Of a stretch of DNA of 64,000 bases, positions 18,578 to 26,299 are shown one piece after another. The notes under the pieces are model-generated. The model worked only from the letters and a program-made list of their open reading frames with translations. It was not told the origin of the DNA and ran no database searches. The stretch's first letter is position 1; each line of letters starts with the position of its first letter. This DNA comes from Oxalobacter vibrioformis. Its GTDB lineage: Bacteria > Pseudomonadota > Gammaproteobacteria > Burkholderiales > Burkholderiaceae_D. The position numbers were made by a program, and so were the translations under genes. The DNA lies in contig NZ_CP098242.1 of NCBI RefSeq assembly GCF_027118995.1, positions 1,657,501 through 1,721,500 on the forward strand, read 5' to 3'.

Positions 18578-19491
18578 ATATCATGCTTTCCCTTGGCGGT
18601 TTCCAGTTTTCGCTTAATACTGCGGCGTATCAGGAATTGGTGCGATCAACCGCTTATCGCTGGGCGTCACACGATCGACTGGCCCAGCCGGCCGCAAAGC
18701 AGTTTACCGGGCCCGGTGATGATTCCATGTCACTGACGGGGGTTATTTACCCCGAATGGCGAAGCACACGTTTTCAGCTGGATAACCTGCGATCACTTGC
18801 AGCACGGGGGCAACCGCTTTTGCTGGTTTCAGGTGTTGGCGCGGTCCTGGGGCGCTGGGTTATTGATAAGATCGACGAACGGCAAAACATCTTTGCGGGA
18901 TACGGTATCGCCAGAAAGCAGGGCTTCACCATTTCCATCCAGTATTTCGATGCCGGCCAACAGGCGGGCCTGCTGGATGCGCTGGAAAGCCTTTTAAACT
19001 TCTTTGACCCCGAAGCGACAAACGCGCTCGAAATAGCAAAGTATGATGCTGATGGGGTTTTGCAATCCACGACCAGCGCAGCAGGTACGGCAATTGGTTC
19101 CTTGAATACTGCCATGGATGGCCTGAAAGCGGTTGCAGAGACTACCAGCGCGATCGTGCTGCCGGTTATGAACACGGTAAACAATGGCATCCGTATGGCG
19201 GCCAATGTACGCGAAACCGCCCAGCAGCTGAAAAACAGCCTGAAAAATATCAATGATCTAAAGACACTGGGAGCGCAGCTTTACAACATTTCCAGCACGG
19301 TGGCCACAGCAGCCAATGCCGGCACAATCGCTTCCCGTGCAGCAACCGATTTGCTGGGCACCATCACCCAGGCATCAGACCCCGAAACGTGGAAAGCGGT
19401 ATCTACTGCTGTTTCAGCATCGGGAACGCTGGCCACCGGCATGGGGCGTTCTTTTGGTTCCCTGATTGATACAGCCCGGAGTTTTGAATAA
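18574..19491 (+). CDS. P2 gpU-like tail terminator protein, C-terminally extended
   Basis: 305 aa. The first about 130 residues match gpU: SLGGFQFSLNTAAYQELVRS, RWASHDRLAQPAAKQFTGPG and LTGVIYPEWR. gpU of P2 caps the tail tube in assembly and is only about 160 aa. Here a helical extension rich in Ala, Thr and Asn follows (residues about 150-305), as in many P2-like prophages of betaproteobacteria. It sits between tape measure and gpX in normal order, with translational coupling on both sides. Confidence 0.88.
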   Translation: MNIMLSLGGFQFSLNTAAYQELVRSTAYRWASHDRLAQPAAKQFTGPGDDSMSLTGVIYPEWRSTRFQLDNLRSLAARGQPLLLVSGVGAVLGRWVIDKIDERQNIFAGYGIARKQGFTISIQYFDAGQQAGLLDALESLLNFFDPEATNALEIAKYDADGVLQSTTSAAGTAIGSLNTAMDGLKAVAETTSAIVLPVMNTVNNGIRMAANVRETAQQLKNSLKNINDLKTLGAQLYNISSTVATAANAGTIASRAATDLLGTITQASDPETWKAVSTAVSASGTLATGMGRSFGSLIDTARSFE

Positions 19492-19706
19492 TGGCAATGC
19501 TCACTTACATAACCAAAGAAGGTGATACGGTAGACAGCATCACATGGAGGCAATACCAGACGCGTGCCGGTAGTGTCCTGGAAAACGTGCTTTCCGCCAA
19601 TCCAGGGCTGGCTGATTATGGCCCTGTGCTTCCGCCTGGCATCAAGGTAAAACTGCCGGAACTGCCACAGCCTGCCGTTCATAAATCCGTTAAGTTATGG
19701 AACTGA
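19491..19706 (+). CDS. P2 gpX-like tail protein
   Basis: 71 aa. It has a LysM-like fold signature (YITKEGDTVDSITWRQYQTR, VLENVLSANPGLADYGPVLP) typical of phage tail protein X (PF05489). It probably contributes to the tail tip or baseplate hub near gpD. The ATG overlaps the last base of the gpU stop codon. The length is normal for the family. Confidence 0.9.
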   Translation: MAMLTYITKEGDTVDSITWRQYQTRAGSVLENVLSANPGLADYGPVLPPGIKVKLPELPQPAVHKSVKLWN

Positions 19707-19712
19707 TGCGCC

Positions 19713-20861
19713 ATGGCCACCCCCTTTTCCTTTGTCGATGAATCCAGAAACCTGCAAGCGGTACCGGATGAACTTTCAACGCCACCTATCAAGGAAACCC
19801 CTGTAAAACCCTCTTACCGGCTGGTGGCCAATAACCAGGACATTACCGATTTGATCCGGGACCGGTTTATATCACTCAGATATACCGATGCAGTAGGGTT
19901 TGAATCTGATGTGTTGGAAATCGAATTATCAGACCATATTGAAGCGGAACCGATCGAACTGCCGCCAACTGGCGCTGAATTGCAGCTTTACCTGGGCTAT
20001 GACGATGTGGCGGACTTGAAAGGCATTTTTATTGTCGATGAACTTAACCTTGGGCGGGGAACTTCACGGCCTGGCCGCATGGCGATAAGGGCACGCGCAA
20101 CCCCTTTTGACCGCAGCAAGGGAGGCAAAAGCACACTGCAATCACAAAAGCGCAGGATCTGGAAAAAGGGAACCCGCATTGGTGATATGGTCGCTACGAT
20201 AGCAACAGAACACGGCATGGAATATGCCGTTTCGGCATCCCTGCTTAAAGTGCCGTTGCCCACCATTGACCAGTCAAACGAAAGTGATATCAATCTGCTT
20301 TTACGTATCGGAAAAAAGTATGATGCCCTGGTGAAACCGTCCGGTGGCAAATTGATTTTTGCCAAACGCGGGGAAATGAAGACCCTGGGCGGGGAGCAAT
20401 TGCCACCGGTGCCATTAATCGAAAAAGATGTTTCATCATGGGATGTGACTTTGACCATGCGGGATTCTGCCGGGCTTGTTGTGGCGACTTGGCATATTCC
20501 AAAATCTGCCAGAAAGCATCAGATCAAGGTGGGTACCGGTGAGCCAGTCCACAGGATAAAGCAGCTTTTTCAGACAGAAGAGGCGGCATTAGCAGCTGCC
20601 AAGGCGGAATATGCCAAACGCCAGCGCGAAGGCACGAAGCTGACTTTTGAAATGACTGGGCGGGGTGATGTGATTGCCGAAGCCCCATTGCAACTTTCAC
20701 AATGGCGGCAGGATGTGCCAACGGATTGGATTATTTCAAGCGTGGATCATAACCTGGACCCGGCAGGCGGATGGACGATGAGCATACAGGCTGAATTGCC
20801 GGATGATCCTGCCACGGCCAAGGTTGAAACGGTGACAGTACCAAAAAAGGTTCGCAGCTAA
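19713..20861 (+). CDS. P2 gpD-like late control/baseplate hub protein
   Basis: 382 aa. The start YRLVANNQDITDLIRDRFIS and LEIELSDHIEAEPIELPPTG.EL.L are typical of gpD. The family belongs to the VgrG/Pvc8 hub proteins of contractile tails. Further family marks are NESDINLLLRIGKKYDALVK and the end PTDWIISSVDHNLDPAGGW. It appears full length. The last about 15 codons occur again in degraded form at 21339-21391. As in P2, D is followed by a possible ogr remnant and then the attachment site. Confidence 0.9.
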   Translation: MATPFSFVDESRNLQAVPDELSTPPIKETPVKPSYRLVANNQDITDLIRDRFISLRYTDAVGFESDVLEIELSDHIEAEPIELPPTGAELQLYLGYDDVADLKGIFIVDELNLGRGTSRPGRMAIRARATPFDRSKGGKSTLQSQKRRIWKKGTRIGDMVATIATEHGMEYAVSASLLKVPLPTIDQSNESDINLLLRIGKKYDALVKPSGGKLIFAKRGEMKTLGGEQLPPVPLIEKDVSSWDVTLTMRDSAGLVVATWHIPKSARKHQIKVGTGEPVHRIKQLFQTEEAALAAAKAEYAKRQREGTKLTFEMTGRGDVIAEAPLQLSQWRQDVPTDWIISSVDHNLDPAGGWTMSIQAELPDDPATAKVETVTVPKKVRS

Positions 20862-20962
20862 TTTTAAATTCCGGGCGGTTTCTTTCGTTACGATGCCTTT
20901 TATTTCAGATTTTCGGCAGATGTTAAAATTGGTACCTGTGAAATTTTATTTATGGTGATGTG

Positions 20963-21154
20963 ATGGCGAAAAATTCCAATTTGAGGGCGTGTGTTTACTT
21001 AACTCGTGACTGTTATTTTCACGAATTTGGTACAAAACCTGTTTACAGCGATAAATCCGGCGAAGTTGTTGGGGTTATATCGGTGGCCATTATTGAGGAA
21101 GCTAATGGGCAGGTCAAAATGGTTGACCCCAATGACATAAGATTCATTGTGTAG
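20963..21154 (+). CDS. hypothetical protein, 63 aa
   Basis: ATG 20963 (a GTG lies one codon earlier). The protein MAKNSNLRACVYLTRDCYFHE... is small, with two Cys and a beta-rich middle (GEVVGVISVAIIEEANGQVK). It lies just after gpD, where P2-like phages carry small late or lysogenic-conversion genes. The family is not recognised. The ribosome binding site is weak. Confidence 0.5.
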   Translation: MAKNSNLRACVYLTRDCYFHEFGTKPVYSDKSGEVVGVISVAIIEEANGQVKMVDPNDIRFIV

Positions 21155-21236
21155 CCGCACCTATTCCTACATGCGCTAAGTTAGCTGGTGCTAAAATGCC
21201 ATGTAGAAAACAGATCAGATAGGGGAAGCCTGTCAC

Positions 21237-21467
21237 TTGACCGGCTTTTTCTTTATTTGCTGGAAACAAGGCGAAGATGTGGAATCGCTTTATTTTTGCG
21301 GCGTTGCGCAATGTGGCGATTTTGTCTATCAAGTAGGTATCCTGCCCCCGCCAAGGTTGAAACGGTATCAGTACCCAAAAAAAGCAGGTGAGAATGCAAG
21401 CATCTCGGCCCTGCAGCATGTATTTATGCGGGTTTCGATAAGGCCGGATCCAGGGAAATCAGAATAA
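21237..21467 (+). pseudogene. possible remnant of an Ogr/Delta zinc-finger activator
   Basis: The reading frame contains EDVESLYFCGVAQCGDFVYQ. This resembles the second half of P2 Ogr-type late activators (LY..C.N..CG..F), in which four cysteines hold zinc. The first CxxC half is not found upstream. The frame then crosses into a copy of the gpD 3' tail. The position after D fits ogr in P2. I take it as a broken ogr gene, but the similarity is short. Confidence 0.35.
21339..21391 (+). repeat. degraded second copy of the gpD gene 3' end
   Basis: The 16-base block CCAAGGTTGAAACGGT here (from 21351) and in gpD (from 20818) is identical, with further similarity on both sides. In the gpD frame the copy reads PAKVETVSVPKKSR and stop, against TAKVETVTVPKKVRS. 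It shows a past duplication or a recombination between related phages. Confidence 0.75.
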
Positions 21468-21898
21468 TTTTCTGATACAGGACGTAACAACCCCCCAAAC
21501 CTGCATTTCTTGCCCTTCGTGAAAATCAATCGGATCATATTTCGGGTTTTCAGGGATAAGGCGCACGATTTTTTCCTTTTTGAATAATCGCTTCACAGTG
21601 AAGCCGCCATCAATGACGGCAACCACGATCATGTTATGCCTGGGTTCGATGGACTTGTCGACCACAATCACATCACCATCAAATATTCCTACGCCTTCCA
21701 TGCTGTCGCCGGCAACGCGGAAGAGAAAAGATGAATTGCGATTTATGAAAATCTGGTCGTTTAAATCAATCTGTTTTCCGTTCCCGCCAATTGCTTCCTG
21801 GACGGGGAAGAGAAGTGGCCCCGGGAATTAGGACAGATTTATAAGTGAGTTTTTTGCTTCACAATAGTGGCTGCGAAGCAGTCAAAGGGAGCGAAATC

Positions 21899-22204
21899 AT
21901 GAGCAAAAGAAGCAGAAGAAACCATTCAAGCGTATTCAAGGGCAAAGTGGCGCTGGCGGCGCTCAGGGGAGACAGGACGATAGCCGAGATAGCACAACAG
22001 TATGAAATTCACCCCAACCTGGTCACCGAATGGAAACGACAGTTGCAAGAGAACGCTGGCCATGTTTTTGAAGGCAAGAAGCCCGTTGGCAAGGCAGATC
22101 CGGATTTGAAGGTACTGCATGCCAAGATTGGTCAACAGGCGCTGGAAATCGATTTTTTAAGCGGCGCGCTCACCAAGGCGGGATTGCTGAGCGCAAAAGA
22201 ATGA
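21899..22204 (+). CDS. IS3-family transposase OrfA (copy 2)
   Basis: 101 aa, identical to the OrfA of copy 1, with the same start and helix-turn-helix. It could still bind IS ends, and in other IS3 elements OrfA alone acts as a regulator. Confidence 0.9.
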   Translation: MSKRSRRNHSSVFKGKVALAALRGDRTIAEIAQQYEIHPNLVTEWKRQLQENAGHVFEGKKPVGKADPDLKVLHAKIGQQALEIDFLSGALTKAGLLSAKE

Positions 22205-23030
22205 TAGACCGTACCCACAACTTGTCGGTTGTCCGGCAATGCCAGATATTGTCACTTTCCAGATCGACGGCCTACTACCGATCCTGTGAGACAAGGCCGG
22301 AAGACCTTGCTCTCATGCGCCGAATGGACGAGTTGCATCTTGAGTATCCGTTTGCGGGCAGCCGGATGCTGCGCGACCTGTTGCGTTTTGAGGGGTATGA
22401 AGTTGGCAGAAAGCGCATTGGCACGCTGATGAAGAAGATGGGGATATCGGCGATCTACAGGAAGCCCAATACCAGTCGGCGTCATCCGGCCCATCCGGTT
22501 TATCCGTACCTGCTGCGCAATTGGAGATCACCCGTCCCAATCATGTGTGGGCAGGAGACATCACCTATATTCCGATGAAACGCGGGTTTGTTTATCTGTT
22601 CGCCGTGATGGATTGGGCCAGCCGCAAAGTGCTGTCCTGGCGTATATCGAACACCCTGACAGCGGACTTCTGTATCGAAGCACTCGAGGAAGCAATCCAC
22701 CGCCATGACAGGCCGGATATCTTCAATACCGACCAGGGCAGTCAGTTCACCAGCCTGGAATTTACGCAGCTGCTCAAAGCCCATCAGATTGCCATCAGCA
22801 TGGATGGCAAGGGTGCCTGGCGGGATAACGTGTTTGTTGAGCGCCTGTGGAAAACCCTCAAGTATGAGGATATTTATCTGCGTGCCTATGACACGGTAAG
22901 CGCGGTAAAACAGGGGATCGGGCGCTATCTTGATTTTTATAACCGGAAACGGCCACACCAATCGCTTGACGGCATACCACCGGATCGGTTTTACTATGAC
23001 AACCTGCACCAGCCGGAAATGGCAGCGTAG
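22201..23030 (+). pseudogene. IS3-family transposase OrfB, frameshifted (copy 2)
   Basis: Same structure as in copy 1. The frame breaks at about 22519 after YPYLLRN, and the DDE domain continues in another frame (EITRPNHVWAGDITYIP onwards). Because this copy jumped cleanly (3-bp duplication), transposase must have come from a functional relative elsewhere, or rare frameshifting suffices. Confidence 0.8.
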
Positions 23031-23252
23031 GTGATGAACGGGTTACCCACCGCACTCGCCTCCAGCACCTTTATTGCTGAAGGCGGCACCGTGGATAACC
23101 CTTTAACCGCAAGGAACACACTTAAGCAGGACAAAATCCTGTCCAAACAATCGGAGCCACTTCTAAGCCAGCCGGTACCGGGCTTTCACTCATTGTTATG
23201 CAGATGGGGTTTGGATGTATCTGTATTGCATTCATGGGGTCAAGTGTTTTAA

Positions 23253-23268
23253 CTGTATGGGCGTACAG
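23253..23268 (-). promoter_or_regulatory. LexA (SOS) box upstream of the umuD-like gene
   Basis: CTGTATGGGCGTACAG fits CTGT-N8-ACAG exactly. It lies 18-33 bases upstream of the ATG at 23235 and overlaps a possible -10 box (TATACT on the minus strand). This is where LexA sites sit in SOS genes. Confidence 0.8.
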
Positions 23269-23523
23269 TATAGTACCGGCTTGAAGAAAAGGAAAGCGGG
23301 CGCAACATTGCCTAAATTTTCAGCATCACAGGCACAGATACAGAGGATGCAAAAAGGGGGAAAAGATACACAGGGTTATACCCGGAAATTGTGGATAACT
23401 TTTGCAAATTCTGGACGAACGCAAAAGTTATATTCCAAAAAAATGCGATTTATCTTCCAAATTTTGGAAGATGGCAGATGTTGGTTGGTGGTTACTAACC
23501 GGGAAAGCTAGGCTGGGTGGGGT
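23269..23523. other. non-coding right end of element A
   Basis: No ORF here has a ribosome binding site or convincing composition. The sequence is A-rich and holds short inverted pieces (TCCAAATTTTGGA near 23457). It separates the umuD promoter from attachment-core copy 2. Confidence 0.45.
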
Positions 23524-23540
23524 ACTGACGGGGATCGAAC
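23524..23540. repeat. attachment-site core, copy 2 (junction of elements A and B)
   Basis: ACTGACGGGGATCGAAC, identical to copies at 13823 and 34251. It is preceded by GGTGGGGT, close to the CCA-end sequence of tRNA-His (AATGGGGTG). It would be the right end of element A and the left end of element B. Confidence 0.87.
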
Positions 23541-23590
23541 AAATGGCTGTGATCCCTATGAATAGCCGATATGCGTATTTCGATTTTTGA

Positions 23591-23614
23591 AATTACCCCT
23601 AAAATTACCCCTAT
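23591..23614. repeat. arm-type repeat near the left end of element B
   Basis: Two tandem ATTACCCCT units (AATTACCCCTAAA, then ATTACCCCTAT). A nearly identical 24-base block occurs in the same orientation at 34109-34132 next to the integrase gene, with one base different. Such repeats at both element ends fit integrase arm-binding sites. Confidence 0.65.
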
Positions 23615-23818
23615 TATGATTTGCTACTCATTAAAAGCCATGGGGACGGAAAAGGGTTAAGCCAAAGAAAAAGCCGATCACTGACCGGCCTCTCCCCTGA
23701 TTTGTTTTCGCATTTTGATCGTGCCCAGACATTTTATCACCAAATATCCCACCAAGGCTTTAACGGTGCCACAGATGAAGCATTGGCGCACGAAGTTGAA
23801 AGATTGACCGCCATTCCT

Positions 23819-24002
23819 TTAACGGTGCCACCGCTGAAGATCGCCCGTGCAATCGCCAAAGGTGACTTCACCCGGACACTTTGCTACGGCTACAGTTGCT
23901 ACACTTGCTACAGTTGGGGCTGAAAATGCACAAAATGGCGTATTGACGGAATCAGCCAGGGGGTTTGCGACAGCGACACCTGCGACTTTTGCGACACATG
24001 GA
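23819..24002 (-). pseudogene. remnant of a Val-Ala-rich mobile-element protein
   Basis: The minus strand reads VAKVAGVAVANPLADSVNTP, then SAPTVASVATVAVAKCPGEV, and stops at TAA 23819-23821. The upstream frame is closed by TAG, with no start codon. The pattern of repeated (GTAGCAAC-like) units is shared with the intact gene at 31594-31893 on the other strand, which lies after the replication gene. This looks like a leftover from another related element, in inverted orientation. Confidence 0.5.
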
Positions 24003-24033
24003 ATCTAGGGTTTCCCGTTCGTCTGATTTCTGA

Positions 24034-24409
24034 CTAACGGGGATTTTCACCTGAACCTTCTACTGATTTCAGCGTAGGGTCTACCGGGCGTGATACGCCT
24101 AATAGCTCGGCTTTCTTGGCGGCGCTTTTTGTCTGGTGGTAGTCTGGTCTATCGGGTGTAGCCTCAATGTGAGGCTGAACCCGTGTTTCAAATTCGCCGG
24201 TTTCTGTTCTTGGCTGTTCCTTCGCAGCCTCCGACCTTGCCCTGTTGGCTTCTGCTGCTGAATATGCTGACTGGCTTGCGGTGGCGTGGTTGTTCGTGAC
24301 CTAGTGAGTCGATAGTTGTTTCAACGTGGGGAATTTCTCCGCGTGTTTTCATTAAGCTGGCAGGAATCACATAATCCGCCGAAAGGTGCATAAATAATGA
24401 GCTTATCAT
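24034..24409 (-). pseudogene. frameshifted ORF of unknown function
   Basis: From ATG 24409 the frame MISSLFMHLSADYVIPASLM, KTRGEIPHVETTIDSL reads into a poor, Arg/Ser-rich tail. At about 24300 another minus-strand frame opens with good composition (SAYSAAEANRARSEAAKEQP, then TETGEFETRVQPHIEATPDR) and ends at TAG 24034-24036. The simplest reading is one gene with a frameshift near 24300. The family is not recognised. Confidence 0.4.
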
Positions 24410-24451
24410 TTTTCACTTTTCAACACACTGTCAAAATGATTTGCTTACCGT

Positions 24452-24479
24452 AAAAAGCCCACCAGCATGGGTGGGCTTT
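24452..24479 (-). terminator. terminator of the HsdR-N-domain gene
   Basis: AAAGCCCACC pairs with GGGTGGGCTTT. On the minus strand a T run follows. It lies 18 bases after the stop codon of the gene at 24497. Confidence 0.85.
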
Positions 24480-24496
24480 GATGGAGCATTGAGGCC

Positions 24497-25645
24497 TTAT
24501 TCGCTTCGCTTTAATCTGAAGTTTTCATCATCTGTGACGTATTGAAGGGAATCACGAAGAATTCCAGGGATTCGCATGAGGTGCTCTGGCTGCATGATTT
24601 TCACCGTATTGCCAGCACCAACTTCAAGGCCGGCTCGTTCAATTTCCCGGCGCCTTTCATCTGTAATGTCGATCGGCAGGGTAATAATCGGCTCACGCCT
24701 GTCACCGTTGTATCGGAACAACCAGCGATTCGTTTTCCCATCATAAAGTACAGTGTAGTAGCTCTCGGTGTCCCTGGCGACCAGACTATCAGCTGCTTCT
24801 GGCAGCAGTGATTTTGTGATCTCATACATCTGCCGCTCTTTGTACGTCGTAACGATCTTCGGGTTGTCCGGGTCAACCTGATCTGCAAATTCATCAACCA
24901 CAGTTGGTGATTCTTTTGGCTTTTCTGGCTCCGGCTTCGCCGAAAGACCGGTAACGACCATATCGCTTATCGCCAAGCCGACAGATCGCTTGACGATTGG
25001 CGTGATACTTTCAATGAACCTTGCGTTAAATTGCCGCTGAATATTGGCCTGTCCAGCCACAAATCGGACAAAATCCGCGCCGGGGTCTCTTAGGTTGTTT
25101 CTAATGACATCGGTAAACTGGTTCAGATAAACGCTTTCTTCTGCGATCTCTTTGATCTGATCCGGCTTGAAATCATCGTGCCTGAAATTGTAGAGGCGGG
25201 ATATTTGTGACTCATCCAGTTTTTCAAAATCCACCACAAGGAATGGTTCTGCATCCATGGTGTTTTTTTCATTCAGGTCCGTGAAAAATCGCCATTCAAC
25301 ACCATTTGTTATGGCTGCGATAAGAACATTTGTCGCAGAATTGAAATACCTTTCAAGCTGGCCTTCATGATTTATCAACATCTCACCATAAGGCTTTGCC
25401 TCAATAAACAAAACAGGGGTTCCTTTAAGCATCAGGGCATAATCAATGCGATCAGTTTGTTTTACACCGCGATATTCAGCACGGTATTCAGCCTGCACTT
25501 TTGTTGGATCGTAAGCATTGAAACCGAGAATATCCAGCAGGGGAAGAATAAGAGCCTGTTTGGTTGTTTCTTCTGTTTTGCAATGCTCGGCCACATTTTT
25601 GATGTGTTCGGCATGTTTATGCACCTTGCTTATAAACTCGTTCAT
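24497..25645 (-). CDS. HsdR N-terminal-type nuclease domain protein (possible defence gene)
   Basis: 382 aa from ATG 25645, which directly follows GGGAGAGGAA. An ATG four codons upstream overlaps this site. Residues about 20-130 resemble the nuclease domain of type I restriction HsdR: ALILPLLDILGFNAYDPTKV, then DRIDYALMLKGTPVLFIEAK, which is a PD-(D/E)xK-like D...E.K pattern. No helicase domain follows. The C-terminal half (residues about 230-380) is of unknown fold. No methylase or specificity gene is nearby, so it is not a complete restriction system. It is monocistronic, has its own terminator and points against the element's other genes, the usual layout of cargo genes. A defence role is inferred. 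Confidence 0.75.
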   Translation of the reverse strand: MNEFISKVHKHAEHIKNVAEHCKTEETTKQALILPLLDILGFNAYDPTKVQAEYRAEYRGVKQTDRIDYALMLKGTPVLFIEAKPYGEMLINHEGQLERYFNSATNVLIAAITNGVEWRFFTDLNEKNTMDAEPFLVVDFEKLDESQISRLYNFRHDDFKPDQIKEIAEESVYLNQFTDVIRNNLRDPGADFVRFVAGQANIQRQFNARFIESITPIVKRSVGLAISDMVVTGLSAKPEPEKPKESPTVVDEFADQVDPDNPKIVTTYKERQMYEITKSLLPEAADSLVARDTESYYTVLYDGKTNRWLFRYNGDRREPIITLPIDITDERRREIERAGLEVGAGNTVKIMQPEHLMRIPGILRDSLQYVTDDENFRLKRSE

Positions 25646-25817
25646 TTCCTCTCCCATTTGAATATTAGTTCATTGTCTATGCGCGCTGCACGTTGATAAT
25701 ACGTCGTACAGTATATATCGCAGACGTCCGATAGCGTACAGATCATGATAAAATACAAGTGCTGCTGAAAAAGAGGCGGCCAGGGGTGAGAGCCTGAAAA
25801 TACACGCAAGACTGATA
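25646..25817. promoter_or_regulatory. promoter region of the HsdR-N gene and leader of element B
   Basis: No gene. TACGTCGTACAG and GTATATATCGCAGACGTC near 25695-25725 form partial inverted repeats, and CGTACA occurs repeatedly (25705, 25733). This is consistent with overlapping divergent promoters and an operator, but no exact boxes are claimed. Confidence 0.4.
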
Positions 25818-25841
25818 TACCGCCATCAGTGCGGTTTTTTT
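25818..25841 (+). terminator. terminator hairpin in the element B leader
   Basis: ACCGC-(CATCAGT)-GCGGT followed by seven T. It sits upstream of the first small gene of the element and downstream of no other plus-strand gene. It is therefore better read as a leader terminator or attenuator than as the end of an operon. Confidence 0.65.
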
Positions 25842-25867
25842 GTATCAGTGTCATGGTTTCCTATGGG

Positions 25868-25965
25868 CAGCCGTGAGGGGCACTTCGGTGCGCCGGTTTA
25901 CTTGCGTTCCGGTCTCTCAACCTTCACGGTTTGCCCACCCGTTTGAGAGCGGGCGGGTGATGAAT
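25868..25965 (+). ncRNA. structured leader, P4 immunity/Ash-like region
   Basis: Three hairpins in a row: GCAC-TTCG-GTGC (25880-25891, a stable TTCG loop), CCGG-N12-CCGG (25893-25912) and CACCCG...CGGGTG (25936-25959). The plus-strand frame through it (AVRGTSVRRFTCVPVSQPSR, FAHPFESGRV) resembles the short phage proteins called Ash and the P4 immunity segment of enteric satellites. In P4 this region makes a small RNA that controls leader termination. Here the role is inferred from position and similarity. Confidence 0.5.
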
Positions 25966-25987
25966 AATCGCAACGTAAGGAAATGCC

Positions 25988-26299
25988 ATGAATCAACCCA
26001 AGTCCGGGGAAACCCAATCAGTAAAAGACCTCAGAGCCACCATAGAATGGATAGACGGCTTATCACAAGAAAGCACCGCCAAAATCATGGCCATTGCAAA
26101 TCTGGCTTTGCTGGCAATGGAAACGCCTTCATTTCACCTTGAAAGTCTGGCACAAGCGTTTAAGGCTATCGCTGATCTTGCCTTCTCATTGGAGGAATGT
26201 ATCGGCTATCACGCAAATACTGCCGGTTGCAATTCCACATGCCAAAGAAGCATCAGGCGGCATCAGGCTTACATTGCAATGAAGGAGGCGCAGTCATGA
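25988..26299 (+). CDS. hypothetical satellite-element protein, 103 aa
   Basis: ATG 25988 follows GTAAGGAAATGCC. The sequence is helical (SVKDLRATIEWIDGLSQEST, LESLAQAFKAIADLAFSLEE) and the C-terminal part has Cys and His residues (CIGYHANTAGCNSTCQRS). It is the first gene of the rightward operon and overlaps the next gene by four bases (ATGA). Short helical genes at this place are common in P4-like elements. The function is unknown. Confidence 0.65.
   Translation: MNQPKSGETQSVKDLRATIEWIDGLSQESTAKIMAIANLALLAMETPSFHLESLAQAFKAIADLAFSLEECIGYHANTAGCNSTCQRSIRRHQAYIAMKEAQS

Larger units (their letters stand above)
21811..23164 (+). mobile_element. IS3-family element, copy 2 (1354 bp)
   Basis: Identical in length, and as far as read in sequence, to copy 1 at 14932-16285, in the same orientation. 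It has a 3-bp target duplication: AAG at 21808-21810 and AAG at 23165-23167. It therefore inserted by simple transposition, into the umuD-like gene. Its orfB carries the same one-base deletion as copy 1. Confidence 0.93.
21459..23235 (-). pseudogene. umuD-like S24 peptidase gene interrupted by IS copy 2
   Basis: The 3' part (21459-21810) encodes FRVAGDSMEGVGIFDGDVIV, with the catalytic Ser in GDSM and a later Lys in GGFTVKRLF. It ends VWGVVTSCIRKLF. The 5' part (23165-23235, ATG 23235) encodes MNAIQIHPNPICI and MSESPVPAG. Removing the IS and one copy of its 3-bp duplication joins ..PVPAG-FPVQEAIGG in frame, giving a 139-aa UmuD-like protein. UmuD is the self-cleaving partner of translesion polymerase V. 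No umuC follows. A LexA box lies upstream. There is no helix-turn-helix, so it is not a phage repressor. Confidence 0.88.
13823..23540. mobile_element. element A: P2-like prophage remnant at tRNA-His
   Basis: Bounded by attachment-core copies 1 and 2. From left to right it holds a toxin-antitoxin pair, a cut hypothetical gene, IS copy 1, a P2-type tail block (tail chaperones, tape measure, gpU, gpX, gpD), a degraded Ogr-like stretch, and a LexA-controlled umuD gene carrying IS copy 2. No integrase, repressor, head, lysis or baseplate genes remain. In P2-like phages the order D-ogr-attachment site is normal, so the right end looks native. The left arm is lost, with IS copy 1 at the junction. 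Confidence 0.8.

Noticed and set aside
23621..23923. 100-codon plus-strand ORF at the left end of element B
   Set aside because: Its end is the antisense of a Val-Ala repeat frame, and there is no ribosome binding site. The minus-strand remnant explains the DNA better.
24497..25645. Complete type I restriction system
   Set aside because: Only the HsdR-N-like part is present. No helicase, methylase or specificity subunit lies within the element.
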